This document shows, piece after piece, positions 23,342-33,518 of a stretch of DNA of 64,000 bases; position 1 is the stretch's first letter; each line of letters opens with the position of its first letter. The position numbers were made by a program, and so were the translations under genes. The stretch lies in the NCBI GenBank assembly GCA_964017195.1, contig OZ024895.1, forward strand, positions 29,612,375-29,676,374, in the 5' to 3' direction. Source of the stretch: Siderastrea radians (taxonomy: Eukaryota > Cnidaria > Anthozoa > Scleractinia > Rhizangiidae). A model generated the notes under the pieces. It worked only from the letters and a program-made list of their open reading frames with translations. It did not search any database and had not been told where the DNA came from.

Positions 23342-24261
23342 AGAATAAACAGGGATATTTTGTCCTTGGACATTGCCTGGTCCTCGAAATTAACGGTATT
23401 CATCGAGCCTTTCTCTAGCAAACTGTTCGCTTCTCAGGAACAGATAGTTAATGTCCGTAGACCAATGTACATCATTCTTATTCATTTGCACCAAACAAGG
23501 TTTGTTGTTATTAATCCCCAATCCTGTCACGGTTTTGCAATCGACTACTAAGTGTGGGACAAAATATAGGAGAATGGATGATGAAAAATTAAAATAATGG
23601 TATACTAGTGACATCAATAGATAATCTGGGCATAGTTTGATTCAACGTTTCCACATGCTAATAAAGAATCAATAACAAACATGGTTGCTTATAACTTCCG
23701 CTGAGTTAAACGAAAAATAACAAAATTCCTTACGGGGAAAAAAGTAACGATGGAAACACTTAAAGATGTCTCATTTCCCTCGTGTACTAAAGGGAAAGTG
23801 TTTGAATCCTAAAAAGGCGTCAGTTCTTATCCGTCGTTCCTTTAACAGTTGTCGTAAAGAACATCTATACAGTTTTATTTAATAGCACCAGGGGTATCTA
23901 AACTATTGTAGTTTTATCTTCAGTCTTTCAAAGATCATGGGCGGAAGATGTGTTAATTCGAGAGAAGGTCATTAACACCAGGACAATACATGCCAATCAG
24001 CGACTAGCCAGAAACTAAGAGAGTAAAACTCGAAACTCACAAACCCGACCAATGTACTATCTTCAAATATACTGCACATATCTATGTCCAGTTGTAGAAA
24101 CAATTTGAAACCAATCTAATGCAAGAAGGTTAAAAACGTTGTCAATTGCACCGGGGATATGTATGTGAGAAAAAAAAAAACATTTCTACAGAGTTCCGCA
24201 AGGAAAGAGCATAAAAACAAACCAATAAAAAAGAATGACAGTTGTCAGTCTTAATGAAACT

Positions 24262-24369
24262 TCAACCAATAAGAACGCAGTATCCACTGATATAATGCTA
24301 CCGTTCTTGAATACTGAGCCAGTCATAGAAATATTCTCATCGTTACTATTTGCCAAACTTCAAGCCAAG
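24262..24369 (+). promoter_or_regulatory. Promoter and leader exon of the intact Cys-rich peptide gene
   Basis: CCAAT at 24266-24270 and TATAA at 24291-24295. The transcribed leader exon ends TTGCCAAACTTCAAGCCAAG at 24369, followed by a consensus GTAAGA donor. The 5' UTR exon is non-coding; translation starts in the next exon. The same architecture in copies 0, 1 and A supports the call. Confidence 0.65.
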
Positions 24370-24525
24370 GTAAGAGTTTTCATTAACTGTGTAACTCGAT
24401 CGAGAATGGTTTGATTTGCCACTGTGCATTCGCCAACTAAAAGCCGGAACAAGAACGACATACCACCCTTCACGCGAAATGTCCTTCAGCCCCGCCTATT
24501 TGCACTGTTCCTATTGCAAATATAT

Positions 24526-25717
24526 ATATTTTTTCGGTTGTAAGGCGCACCGTCTTTTTCTCGAAAGTCAGTATTTCTGTTGAAAATTATCGCAAAAATT
24601 GGGGGCATCTTATTTAAACAACAGGGTTCTTCTGTCGAAGGCACTATCGTGTGATAGGTTTGATGTTCACAACAAATATTAGCCCGAGAAGGTAGTTCGA
24701 GGGCTAAGCAACATTTTTTTGTTAGACGACATTGTTGGATTGTTAGTTGAGAAAGGAAACCTACCTTTGTCATCCACCTAGTGACATTTCATCCTAGGGC
24801 CGGAACGCCTGGATTTTTAGTTGTCGAATTCTTTTGAAGATGATTTTCGAGGCGAGTTTTTCGCCATTCGCCATTACTACTCAGAGCGAGCGACGGTGAA
24901 ACGTATCGGCACCACATGTTGTTCTCCGGCACTTTTCTACTCTCAGTAAATTCTAGTGTTTTTCCTGTACGTTGGCAACTCGAATCAAATCAGCATTAAC
25001 TTAAGATGTAAGTGGTTGTAGTGTGACATTTTCAGCTTGTGTTTATGTGTGTGACAATTTCGCATTTGTTTAATTGCGGGAAACTCATGCACTCGTGTTA
25101 GTGCAAATGACTGTTAAGCCTGGTTCTCATATGTCGTCGACCTACCTAATAATAATAATAATAATGTTTAATACTTCTATAGCGCTTTTTACATTTACAT
25201 ATGATCAAAAGCGCTTTACAAACTTCAAAAATCCTCTCTAGGCGACATAGTCGCCGGTACTGCCTGGGATACTGTTCCGATATGAGAACAGAAGTCGCCA
25301 GCAACAGAGATCATCCCAGTCTTTACCGCCGTCATGCCTGCGAAGTTGACTCGAGTTCAACTTCGCAGGCATGCCAGCGGCAAACACCTGCGATAGATCT
25401 TGTTGCCGGCGGCGTAATATTCCCATATGTCGGAACAGTATCCCAGGCAGTACCGGCTGCTTTGTCGCAAGGTAGGTCGGCGGCATATGAGAACCAGGCT
25501 TTATGCTGTTGCTTGCAATCCCCATTTCGGTTAGCTTAAATATAAGTGAATTCAATTGTGATTGAAATAAACTTGAGAGTTTTTTTCCTCGGTTCGGGGT
25601 GCGTCGTATAACCAAGTATTTTAGTGATATTTTCAGTTTCAAAATTTGACATGATTGAGTTACGAAGTTCAAGTGAGGTGTGTCTTATAGTCGTGTGCGC
25701 CTTATACGGAAAACTGT
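24526..25717. mobile_element. About 1.2-kb TIR element in the first intron of the peptide gene
   Basis: The inverted ends are TTTTTCGGTTGTAAGGCGCA on the left and tgcgccttatacggaaaact on the right. The right end is followed by gTA, compatible with a TA target. Such ends resemble pogo/Tc1-related MITEs. There is no transposase. It carries a second element at 25118-25499. The corresponding intron of copy A lacks both. Confidence 0.6.
25118..25499. mobile_element. 382-bp MITE nested in the 24.5-25.7 kb element
   Basis: The inverted ends GCCTGGTTCTCATATGTCGT and its near complement are flanked by TTAA on the left and TTTA (one change) on the right. The interior contains an (AAT)n run, a ctatagcgctttt/aaaagcgcttt module, and a perfect 40-bp palindrome at 25334-25373 centred on CTCGAG. 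Confidence 0.75.
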
Positions 25718-26080
25718 ACACATAGGAATTCGCACTTTTCTCCCTCTATTTTCCCACCATCTTTTCTCGCGCTCCCACCCCCCCTTCCTCGTCCACCCCC
25801 TCCCTATCCACAGCAAACAACTGACTGATCAGTGAGGACCAAGAAACGTAAACAGTGACAATAAACTTGAGGGAATGCCATTCATTACACAAAACCGGGA
25901 GAGAGCGATCACCTCTTGTTTAGTCAGGTCATCTGGGAAGCTTTGCAACATGTTAGGCAAATCGATGAAATATCGCGTATTGTAGCCTAGTATACGTGTG
26001 GAAATGTAACGCGTTTCTTATGCAACTCGCCCACCCATCTCGCAAAACGTGTGATTTTCCCCCTGTTGTCTCCGTACTAG

Positions 26081-27384
26081 ATGAAAGTGTGTACAGCCAT
26101 TGTTCTTCTGATGCTGGTTTCCATTGCTATGGCCTTGAATTTGAGGAAGACGTTTTTTGGTCTGATGACGGAAGACGAAGGGAAAGTCGACGAGGTACAA
26201 ATACTAATTCGCTCATTGAACTAGGACTTGAGGATTTCCATACCATCCCATACGATAGCAAAAGGAGTCACCATAAATTCTGCGTAACCAAGATTGGCGT
26301 CAATTTTGAATTTAATTCTATTAGGTTAGTGATGCGGATGATTGAAAATTATTTGTGTTCGCTCACTCCGTTCAAACTGTCACTTAGCTTTCAAACAAGG
26401 TGGCAAACAGAAACCTCGGACAATTTTTAACCCACAGTTTGCGTTATTGGCTTTTCAGCAACCGGCCCGGATGTAAAAAAAAAATGGGTAGCAGTTAAAA
26501 TAATCTTCAAGTACACAATGAACGGTGGAGATCTACATGATAATTGTCATGGTACCTAAGGTTAACAAGCCTCGGTACCAGCTAGAAGCCCTCCCTGTAG
26601 GGAACCTATTCACAACCTGCCACCCAAACGGATTGACATTAGAAGGAAAGTTTTGAAAATTATACTGTGCTATCTACACCAAAAAGAAATAGTTTTGATT
26701 CCAAGTGCTTACTTGTATTTTTCTTTAGTCAAAGAGCATCCAAGGAGACTTAACGAAAAAGGAGGACGAGTGTACATCGCACCCAGACTGTGGAATGTTT
26801 GGTTCTTGGTAAGAGTGGCACACTTGGCACGAATTTATAACACACCAGTCTTACTATTACACTATGCGTTTATCGGTAGATAATGTTCCAGGCGTTCAGA
26901 TTGTTGGAAGCGCAGTGAGTAAAAAGTGACGTTCAGGCTACTTTTAAATGGGCAATGCGTGTAGCAATTCTTTTTTTTTTTTTTTTAACTTTGTTTGTAC
27001 TTTAAAGTAAAGCAATCCTTTTACGTTTTGTCCAAATCGTAGTCTAGGCCTGTTTACAAAAAAATCCCTACTTAAAACAAAACAGTTTGTTTTCTACCGA
27101 TTTTGTTTTTCAGGACACAAATCAGGGAAATCATATTACAAGCAGCCCATCTGTTGTTGTATACAAACCATCTAAACCGCTCATCTTTATCATGTTTCAG
27201 TTCCACCCCATGACGAAATTATTCCCCTTCACGTGATACACCAGGTTTAAAAATGTTAAAGTTTGTAAAAGTTCACCTATTTAAACTTGTATCACTTAGT
27301 TGCTCGTGTGCCTTGTGTGTGTGTGTTTAATTTTTTTTTTTCAATTTCAGTATCGATGGCAAATGTGTTTACGGCTGTTGCTGA
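26081..27384 (+). CDS. Secreted six-cysteine peptide precursor (75 aa, three coding exons)
   Basis: The exons are 26081-26194 (38 codons, ATG directly after the acceptor ccgtactag), 26729-26808 (26 codons plus 2 nt, acceptor ttctttag, donor GTAAGA) and 27351-27384 (acceptor caatttcag, TGA stop at 27382-27384). Phases fit exactly. Exon 1 encodes a signal peptide (IVLLMLVSIAMA core) and the start of an acidic propeptide. Exon 2 ends the propeptide (KKEDE) and holds the first two cysteines; the third cysteine codon is split across the last intron. Counting from the first cysteine the spacing is C-x5-C-x5-C-x4-C-x3-C-C, with the last two cysteines at the C-terminus. This looks like a small disulfide-rich secreted peptide. 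A defence, venom-type or signalling role is possible, but none can be assigned. The leader exon is at 24369 and a polyA signal AATAAA at 27545-27550. The gene is intact, unlike its sister copy at 15.9-22.1 kb. Confidence 0.75.
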
Positions 27385-27544
27385 TTCTCAACAAATTACC
27401 ACCTCAGAAGTGGTAAAGGAACTGTCTTACTGCCTAGGAGAAGATAGAAGTTTTACAATGAAACACCAGCTATACTAAGTGGTATATTAGACGGTTGGAC
27501 ACATTAGATATGTACACATGCTTGATGTAACAAATGGGAATTGA

Positions 27545-27550
27545 AATAAA
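27545..27550 (+). terminator. Polyadenylation signal AATAAA of the peptide gene
   Basis: AATAAA about 160 nt after the stop codon at 27384, in an otherwise non-coding 3' region. Confidence 0.55.
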
Positions 27551-27559
27551 TGCTGCTTT

Positions 27560-28800
27560 TAACACTGTAGTAGTAATAATCTGTATTATGCAAAACTGAA
27601 TGAACAGTACTTAAATTACCTTTACTTTTTAGTTCTTTGATCCTCCCACACAATCATGAACAAGCAATTAAGGAAGGAAACAATCTAAAATCGGTCTGTT
27701 GTATTTACTAACCTTGGAATGAGGTGCTTGTGCTCAGGGTTTTGGAAAACTTAGTTGTTCTAAAAAGCAACAAAAATACAAATGAATGTAATGTAGTCTG
27801 GTTCTCAGTATTGCCTCTCATGCTCTTAGACTTGAACGCCTATCGCAACTAGCTTGGAATCGTTCGTCTGCTCAGGATAATTTTGCCTTGCATTATTTTG
27901 TCTTTTTTTGCGTGAGGAAGGGGTGGTGGCCTTTATAAGTAACCAAAAGTAAAAACAAATATCCCTTCGAAGAATAACGAAGTTCAACCATCCCAGTTTT
28001 GAGACACTCAAACCGATTTATGTCAGTCGGTGTCACTGATCAATGGCACGACGCCATAGGATGCAGAAACAAGGCCCTTATCGAGTTTCTTTTCGGCCTT
28101 TGATTCGGTTATAAGCAATGCACCGTGATCGGGTTTACCGGGCGTCAAATCCAAGTCCAGAAAATTCTTTGTTGACAAGGAACAAAAATAGACAAAAACG
28201 GTAGCTTTCCTTTGGGAATGTGTGTTTTATGGTCATTTTTTTTCGCCAATTTTTATGGTGCCCTATTTCCTACACCTCGTCTATAGGAAACGGTCAACGT
28301 TGCCCGCTTATGCTGCCCGTTGGCTTTTGTAACATTAATTTGAAGCTAAGGTGTCGAATTCTTTCAGAGGATATCCAAGAACACACTAGCGGCCACTAAA
28401 AATGCTTTGTTGACACGGGTTTTGAGAAGAAAACTGCTTTTTGAAGCCGAAGATCTAATAACGACTTTTTAACCCAATATTGTGCAAGGGCAAATTGCGT
28501 GAAAGTTTAATAATAAAATCACAACAGCAATTTGTACGTGCTCGAGTACAACTGGTTTAGTTTTCTGTTTTCGTTTATTTGTTTGTTTGTTTGTGTTTAA
28601 AGAAAACCACGGTCCTTTCCAATCATTCCGCGCATCGCCCGGCCTTACTTTAGGTCAATCTCTCGGGCGCGGAAACTCACCCGGAGCAGGTCATTAAGTG
28701 TTCATTACATGTATACCCTAGTGGCACTGTATATTACGCTGCACTTTTGAGTCTGTGCAAGTCTGTTAACAGTCCTTTGGTGTTGTTTATTATGTTGTAC
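27560..28800. other. Intergenic DNA, nothing recognised
   Basis: No exon-like coding signal or clear TIR was found on either strand. There is a short TTTG-type run near 28580. Confidence 0.4.
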
Positions 28801-30780
28801 AAGCTGGTTCTACCTTCTGAGTCTGTGGATGAAACCCTAAAGTGTGTTCATTCAAATGAATGCTAACGAGCAGTACCATGCGGTGGTTTGTTACGATGCA
28901 CACGGTGGTTCTAACTCTGAGTCTGTGGATGAAGTCCTACACTGTTACCATTCAGAAGCAAAAGCCACTGAGCAGTACATTACTGTAATAATGTTTTACT
29001 ATGCCATCGAAGCCGGTCGCTCTAACCTTTGAGGTCTCCGGATAACATTCTGAACCTTGGCCGTTTAGTTAAAGCTACTAAAGCGGTAGTCTCCTGTGAA
29101 ACTATACATTTGGATTTGCCACCTGGTTCTATTTGTTGAGTCTATGTGGATCTATGGATAAAATCCCTGAACTATTTCGATTCAAGTGAATACTACTGAG
29201 GAGAATAAGTTCCAGTGATGGTGTTTGTCATGGCTACAACTTTAAAAGTTTGTAGACAAAATATACGAAGCGGTACATTTCTGCGATACGTCTCATGTTG
29301 TGCAAACTAATTCAAAATTATCATTTATGTGGATGAAATCCTAAAGTGTTACATTAAAAAAAGTCCTTTCTTTTCCTGTGGTGCCGTATGTTAGTTAGTT
29401 ACAAGGCAGGTTTTCCCCCTTTTCATCGAAAAAAAAAAATGAAGGTATGTATAACGTCTGCACAGGAATTGAATAGTTAAGTGCATCCGAGACGAACTGC
29501 TTGACATGAGAATTAACTTAGATTGTTGTCTTCATTGGCGCCACAGATATGGGATAATACCGGCTTTTTGTAATCCAAGCTTCTTTTTCAAGGCTTTGTC
29601 TGCATTCCAGCGCTTTGCTGGGATTAAGCATCTTGTTGACAGACTATGCCCTAGGAAAGGAAGCTAACCTGTATGCATTTGCTTTATGAAACAGCAAATC
29701 AGTACAATCACTTCCAGAAGATTACTCGTGCTATAAACATCGCACTGTTTTGTTCTGACAGAAATACTTTTTCATTATAAGCCGAAGATAGCGTGATCGA
29801 CTTACGACTTGAAAAAATCGCCATCACTGAAGCTATTTTGTAGGGTATCAATCACAAAGTCAAAAATTAGTCAGTAAAAGTGGTTCTATCTTTTGAGTTT
29901 GTGGGTAAAATCCTCAACTATGACGATGCGAAAGAACCACAGTTCGAAGGGTGCTTTTCTGTGTTACTGTCTGTTTTGCTTTAAGATTGTGGATGAAGTA
30001 TTTAATTATGACCGTTGAAATAAAAGCTTTCAAAAACCCCTGCATGGGTAAGAGGGGTTTGTACCTGAGAGATAAGTCAAAAACAGTAGCGTACCGCGGG
30101 TTGCAAGCTTTTTGCGTCGTAATTCCTGTCAAACCGGTATATAAAAGTTTGCAACCTTTTCTGGTACTTGGAATTAGCCGCTGGGCGCTCTGACTTTGAC
30201 TAGTAATTTGGCATTCCTTTAAACTATTAAAATTAAAAAGAAAATCGCTACCCTTTCGTATACTGCAACATGGGTACCGTTAGGTCAGAACCCTGTATGT
30301 GTAGCCCATCGTTTACTCACTCCCCAGGAGTTTTCTTTGGCGCTGTTCACTAAATTGTACAAGCATTCCTACTAAGTCTGTGGTTGAAATATTTTAGAAG
30401 TGAAAAGCTGCTGCGCTGTACTTAACAAGTGGTGTATGCCTTATTGTATAGCCTTCGCTGGGGGAAATCTGAAAATGACAGCTATTGAACCGGTCCTAGC
30501 TGGTACTGCCGAGAAGCTGAAACCAAGGAATGGAGTGACGTACGCGAAATACTGGTTAGACTGCGAGTAGTCTCTAATTTTGGCGATGATTGAAAAACAA
30601 TACGTAGATTTGTTGCCCCCGAGGAGTTTATAGAAGTCGTAGCGTTATTTTCAGAGCCGCGGAGAAAAGCAATGTAGGTCAGTTTTAGGTCTGTGGTTGA
30701 AATCCTCAAAATGTGGGCATTGGAGTTAAAGCTATTGAACAGTATTTTCCAGTGATGTCTTCAATAGTTTGTTTAAAAAA
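28800..30780 (+). repeat. Cluster of decayed GAGTCTGTGGATGAAATCC repeat units
   Basis: The motif gagtctgtggatgaaaccct or close variants recurs at about 28819, 28919, 29140, 29331, 29896, 30377 and 30686. It is usually preceded by tggttctaa/acct and followed by a g/ctgtg..cattcaa and a gagcagtac string. The same module fills the well-defined TTAA-flanked MITE at 37653-37846, so this stretch is probably a graveyard of that family. No gene was found between the units. Confidence 0.6.
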
Positions 30781-30877
30781 AATGGCCTATCTTAATTTAT
30801 CACTTGTATCCTTAGTTTATTCAGTTGAGCTTGTGCAACTCTAGAGAAGCACAAAGGAAGACGGTGAGATGTCTTAC

Positions 30878-31236
30878 CTTGTTTTCAGTGTCTGTAATTG
30901 CTTTGCGAGGCTTGAGAAACGGGTTTTCGGGTCGCCGACTGTCCTTTTGTCTCTAGCCAAAGGCGTTCTATACCCGTGAAGTCCTCCTTTGTGGTCAGAC
31001 TGTCCTTTCTTGAGTCCCTCGGCCATAGAATCGAGCCTTTTCTCAAGGAATGAAATCCGCCTTTCAATGGACACGACACAAATAATCAAAAGGACGATAC
31101 ATGATATTTGGCACACTATTTGTACATAGGTCGTCGAACAACGACATTTTTTCGGTGCAGAAAATTTTTCTTCTTCCAGCTTTGCGTACGGCTCTTGTGC
31201 CATTGTAGCTCGCGAAGATGCAAACGTTTCTTCCAC
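30878..31236 (-). CDS. First exon of a type II membrane protein (possible collagen-type N-terminus)
   Basis: The minus-strand exon runs from ATG at 31236 (or the internal ATG at 31203) to a consensus donor (..ACAAG|GTAAGA) at 30878, in phase 2. It encodes a short cytoplasmic N-terminus with EPYAKLEEEKF and a KKCRC stop-transfer-like site. One membrane segment follows (residues about 37-58, SCIVLLIICVV), then a heptad-like stalk (RISFLEKRLDSMAEGLKKG) and a basic segment. Type II topology plus a stalk is the usual N-terminus of cnidarian membrane-anchored short-chain collagens. The only collagen-type exons on this strand are at 11.4-10.0 kb, 19 kb downstream. The link is inferred, not shown. 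Confidence 0.55.
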
Positions 31237-31239
31237 GAA

Positions 31240-32930
31240 ATCACGAAGAGTTATTTATGGCTGAAAAAATGCCGTAGTTTAAATCCAATTTCAGCTCAGC
31301 CTAGAGAATGTTTCCGGTAGTATAATGTTGTTTGTTTGTTGGCAAATTTAAGCTAAAAGTATATTTATCTTGGAAACATATTATAATTAATCTTCTTTCT
31401 TATTATTACAAACGAACATATTTTTCGAGAAACAATAGAACTTATCGATCGCCATATCACGAAAATTTAATATTAGTGTTAAAATGTGCATATTGAAATC
31501 TGTTTAAAGCCATGTTATGCAATGGTGCCGGAAATTAACGCTAGCAAACTTCATAGTCGCTCTAATTTAAGCTAAGTCGCGTATATCTTTCTTGGAAGGT
31601 TTAGATCTCTCAGCACCTTAAGTGTTGCGGATTTCACCGCAAAATCCTTTTTTTTTTTGTAATTTTAATTTGCTTTCTTTTGATTTCGGTTTTCACTCTC
31701 CCCTCCCCCCCCCCCCCCCGTCCATCTCTCTCCCTTGAATTAGAAAGCAGGTCATTGATCGCGGAAAATGGAAACAAAGAAAATATCCTAAAGTTTGCAA
31801 AAAGGGGTCATCACTTTAAAAGTTGTTCACAGGCGTACGAGTGTGGGTTATCTCTTAAAGTAGAAACAACTTAGGAAAGGAAGCAGGTCACGAAGAAACA
31901 TTTTTCGGATTTGTAAAATTGGTAGGACTGGTGATGAGAAATTAAGCATTTTATTAGGTTTGCCTTAAAGAGGAAAATAACATCAGATGATAATTATCGC
32001 GAGTCAAACATTTTAAGAAGTGGCTCTTTGCTTGTCATTGTAACTGGTAATCATTTATTGTGAAGCAGGTACCTCACTAAAGAACTTGTTTTCTATTCAT
32101 AAGGCAAACAACTAAATAAAAACCCGTTTGGTGTTAGAATAAGACATTTTAAAGAAACATTAACGTGCAAAATATTCAAGTCATTAGAAACACTGTGACT
32201 GTTTGCCATAAAACTGCTTTTCAGTTAGCAATTAATACATGCTTAAGATGCTGGTTTCAAGAATCGAGGTATAGTAATATGGTTTTGTCCATGTACATTT
32301 TTTAAACATACGTGTTATTCTTATGGATTGTTAATTTCACACATGGCATGACAATGTTTCGTCTACACGTCCTGCAGATTTTGTAGTTTTTAGAAAATGA
32401 AGTGAATAGAAATGTTATTCAGGCTGGCCATAATGTCGGTAAGCGGGGTCAGTTTTTGACGAGTAATTGTTGTGTCACTTTATCGTTTTCTATTACAAAT
32501 TCCATTTTCTTATGTTATCAGTTTTTCTCTTTGTTGAATTTGGAGAATAAAGCTTGCCTAACTAAAATTTCTCGTTAAGGTGACGTTAAAATTTCTTATT
32601 TTCAATTGCTTTTTTTTAAACCCATCTTACCAATGTAGAAAATTGCGATACAAGATTTCTCGCGCAATAACAGTATGTTACACGCGCGAGAAACCAGTTG
32701 TGGAGCTTGTTTTGCTGTGGCAGTCTGTTCCAGGTTATCCGTCAAAAAAGTGTACAACGTATACATGTTCTACCCTGGTAAAAATTTGCAGAATCAGCCA
32801 GTTAATGAAGCATTGTAGAGTAGTCTTCTTTGTTTTGAATACCATAAGTTGACGAGAGGTCAGCGTTTCATTATGCATAAGCAGACTTTACAGTTGGAAG
32901 CCCTTGCTATTTTTCAAATTCTTTACATCA
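31240..32930. other. Intergenic DNA, nothing recognised
   Basis: AT-rich, with a poly-C tract at 31704-31720. It should hold the promoter of the minus-strand membrane-protein exon and possibly the start-codon exon of the lectin gene, but neither can be pinned down. Confidence 0.4.
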
Positions 32931-32934
32931 CGAT

Positions 32935-33035
32935 GGCGATGATGATGATGACAACGACGACGACGACGACGACGATGATGATAGTGATGATGTTGATGAT
33001 GATGACGACGATGATGATGATGATGATAATAATAA
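32935..33035. repeat. (GAT/GAC)n microsatellite
   Basis: Trinucleotide run of gatgatgat and acgacgacg units just upstream of the lectin signal-peptide exon. It produces a spurious poly-Met/Thr frame. Confidence 0.95.
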
Positions 33036-33194
33036 TAGTTCTCTCCTATTCACCACAACTTTTGCTGAGCTTCGCAACGTACTCCTTAACGATGAGCACC
33101 TTTACACGATACCTCTGAGTTCAAACTACCTGCTTATTACTAATTACTTACTTGCCAAAATAAAGTAGTCATTATAACTTTCCATTACTTTCAG

Positions 33195-33390
33195 GAAAAG
33201 GTGACTGCTGCCATTTGTGTTTTCTTCGTCGCAGCTTTTTTTGTCTCCGAATCAGAAACAGCAAGTGGTAATTATAAACTTCGATCAGTTAATTTTGGTA
33301 TCAACCTTACCGATTAAAGTAGATTCAATTTGCTTTGACTCAGCTTTCACAATTTCTTTGCTTTACAAAAAAAAAATATATATATATATA

Positions 33391-33440
<50 letters not shown>

Positions 33441-33484
33441 TGATGATGATGATGATGATGATAATGATGATGATGGTGATCATG

Positions 33485-33518
<34 letters not shown>

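Noticed and set aside
24486..24773. 95-aa minus-strand frame as a gene
   Set aside because: It spans the left end of a TIR element; no domain, and the frame crosses the terminal repeat.
25996..26430. 144-aa plus-strand open frame over the peptide gene's first coding exon
   Set aside because: It is out of frame with the spliced peptide reading, runs through its donor site, and has no domain. The corresponding frame in copy A is broken by stops while the peptide frame stays open.
26653..26883. 76-aa frame over exon 2 of the peptide gene
   Set aside because: A shadow frame; the splice-bounded 80-nt exon in another frame is the supported reading.
27117..27190. Alternative third exon after the acceptor ttgtttttcag at 27113 with a CCC run (ICCCIQTI)
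   Set aside because: It looked attractive for a cysteine-rich peptide, but it does not fit the phase left by exon 2. The acceptor at 27350 gives an in-phase cysteine ending.
32849..33118. Poly-Met/Thr protein
   Set aside because: Translation of a (GAT/GAC)n microsatellite.
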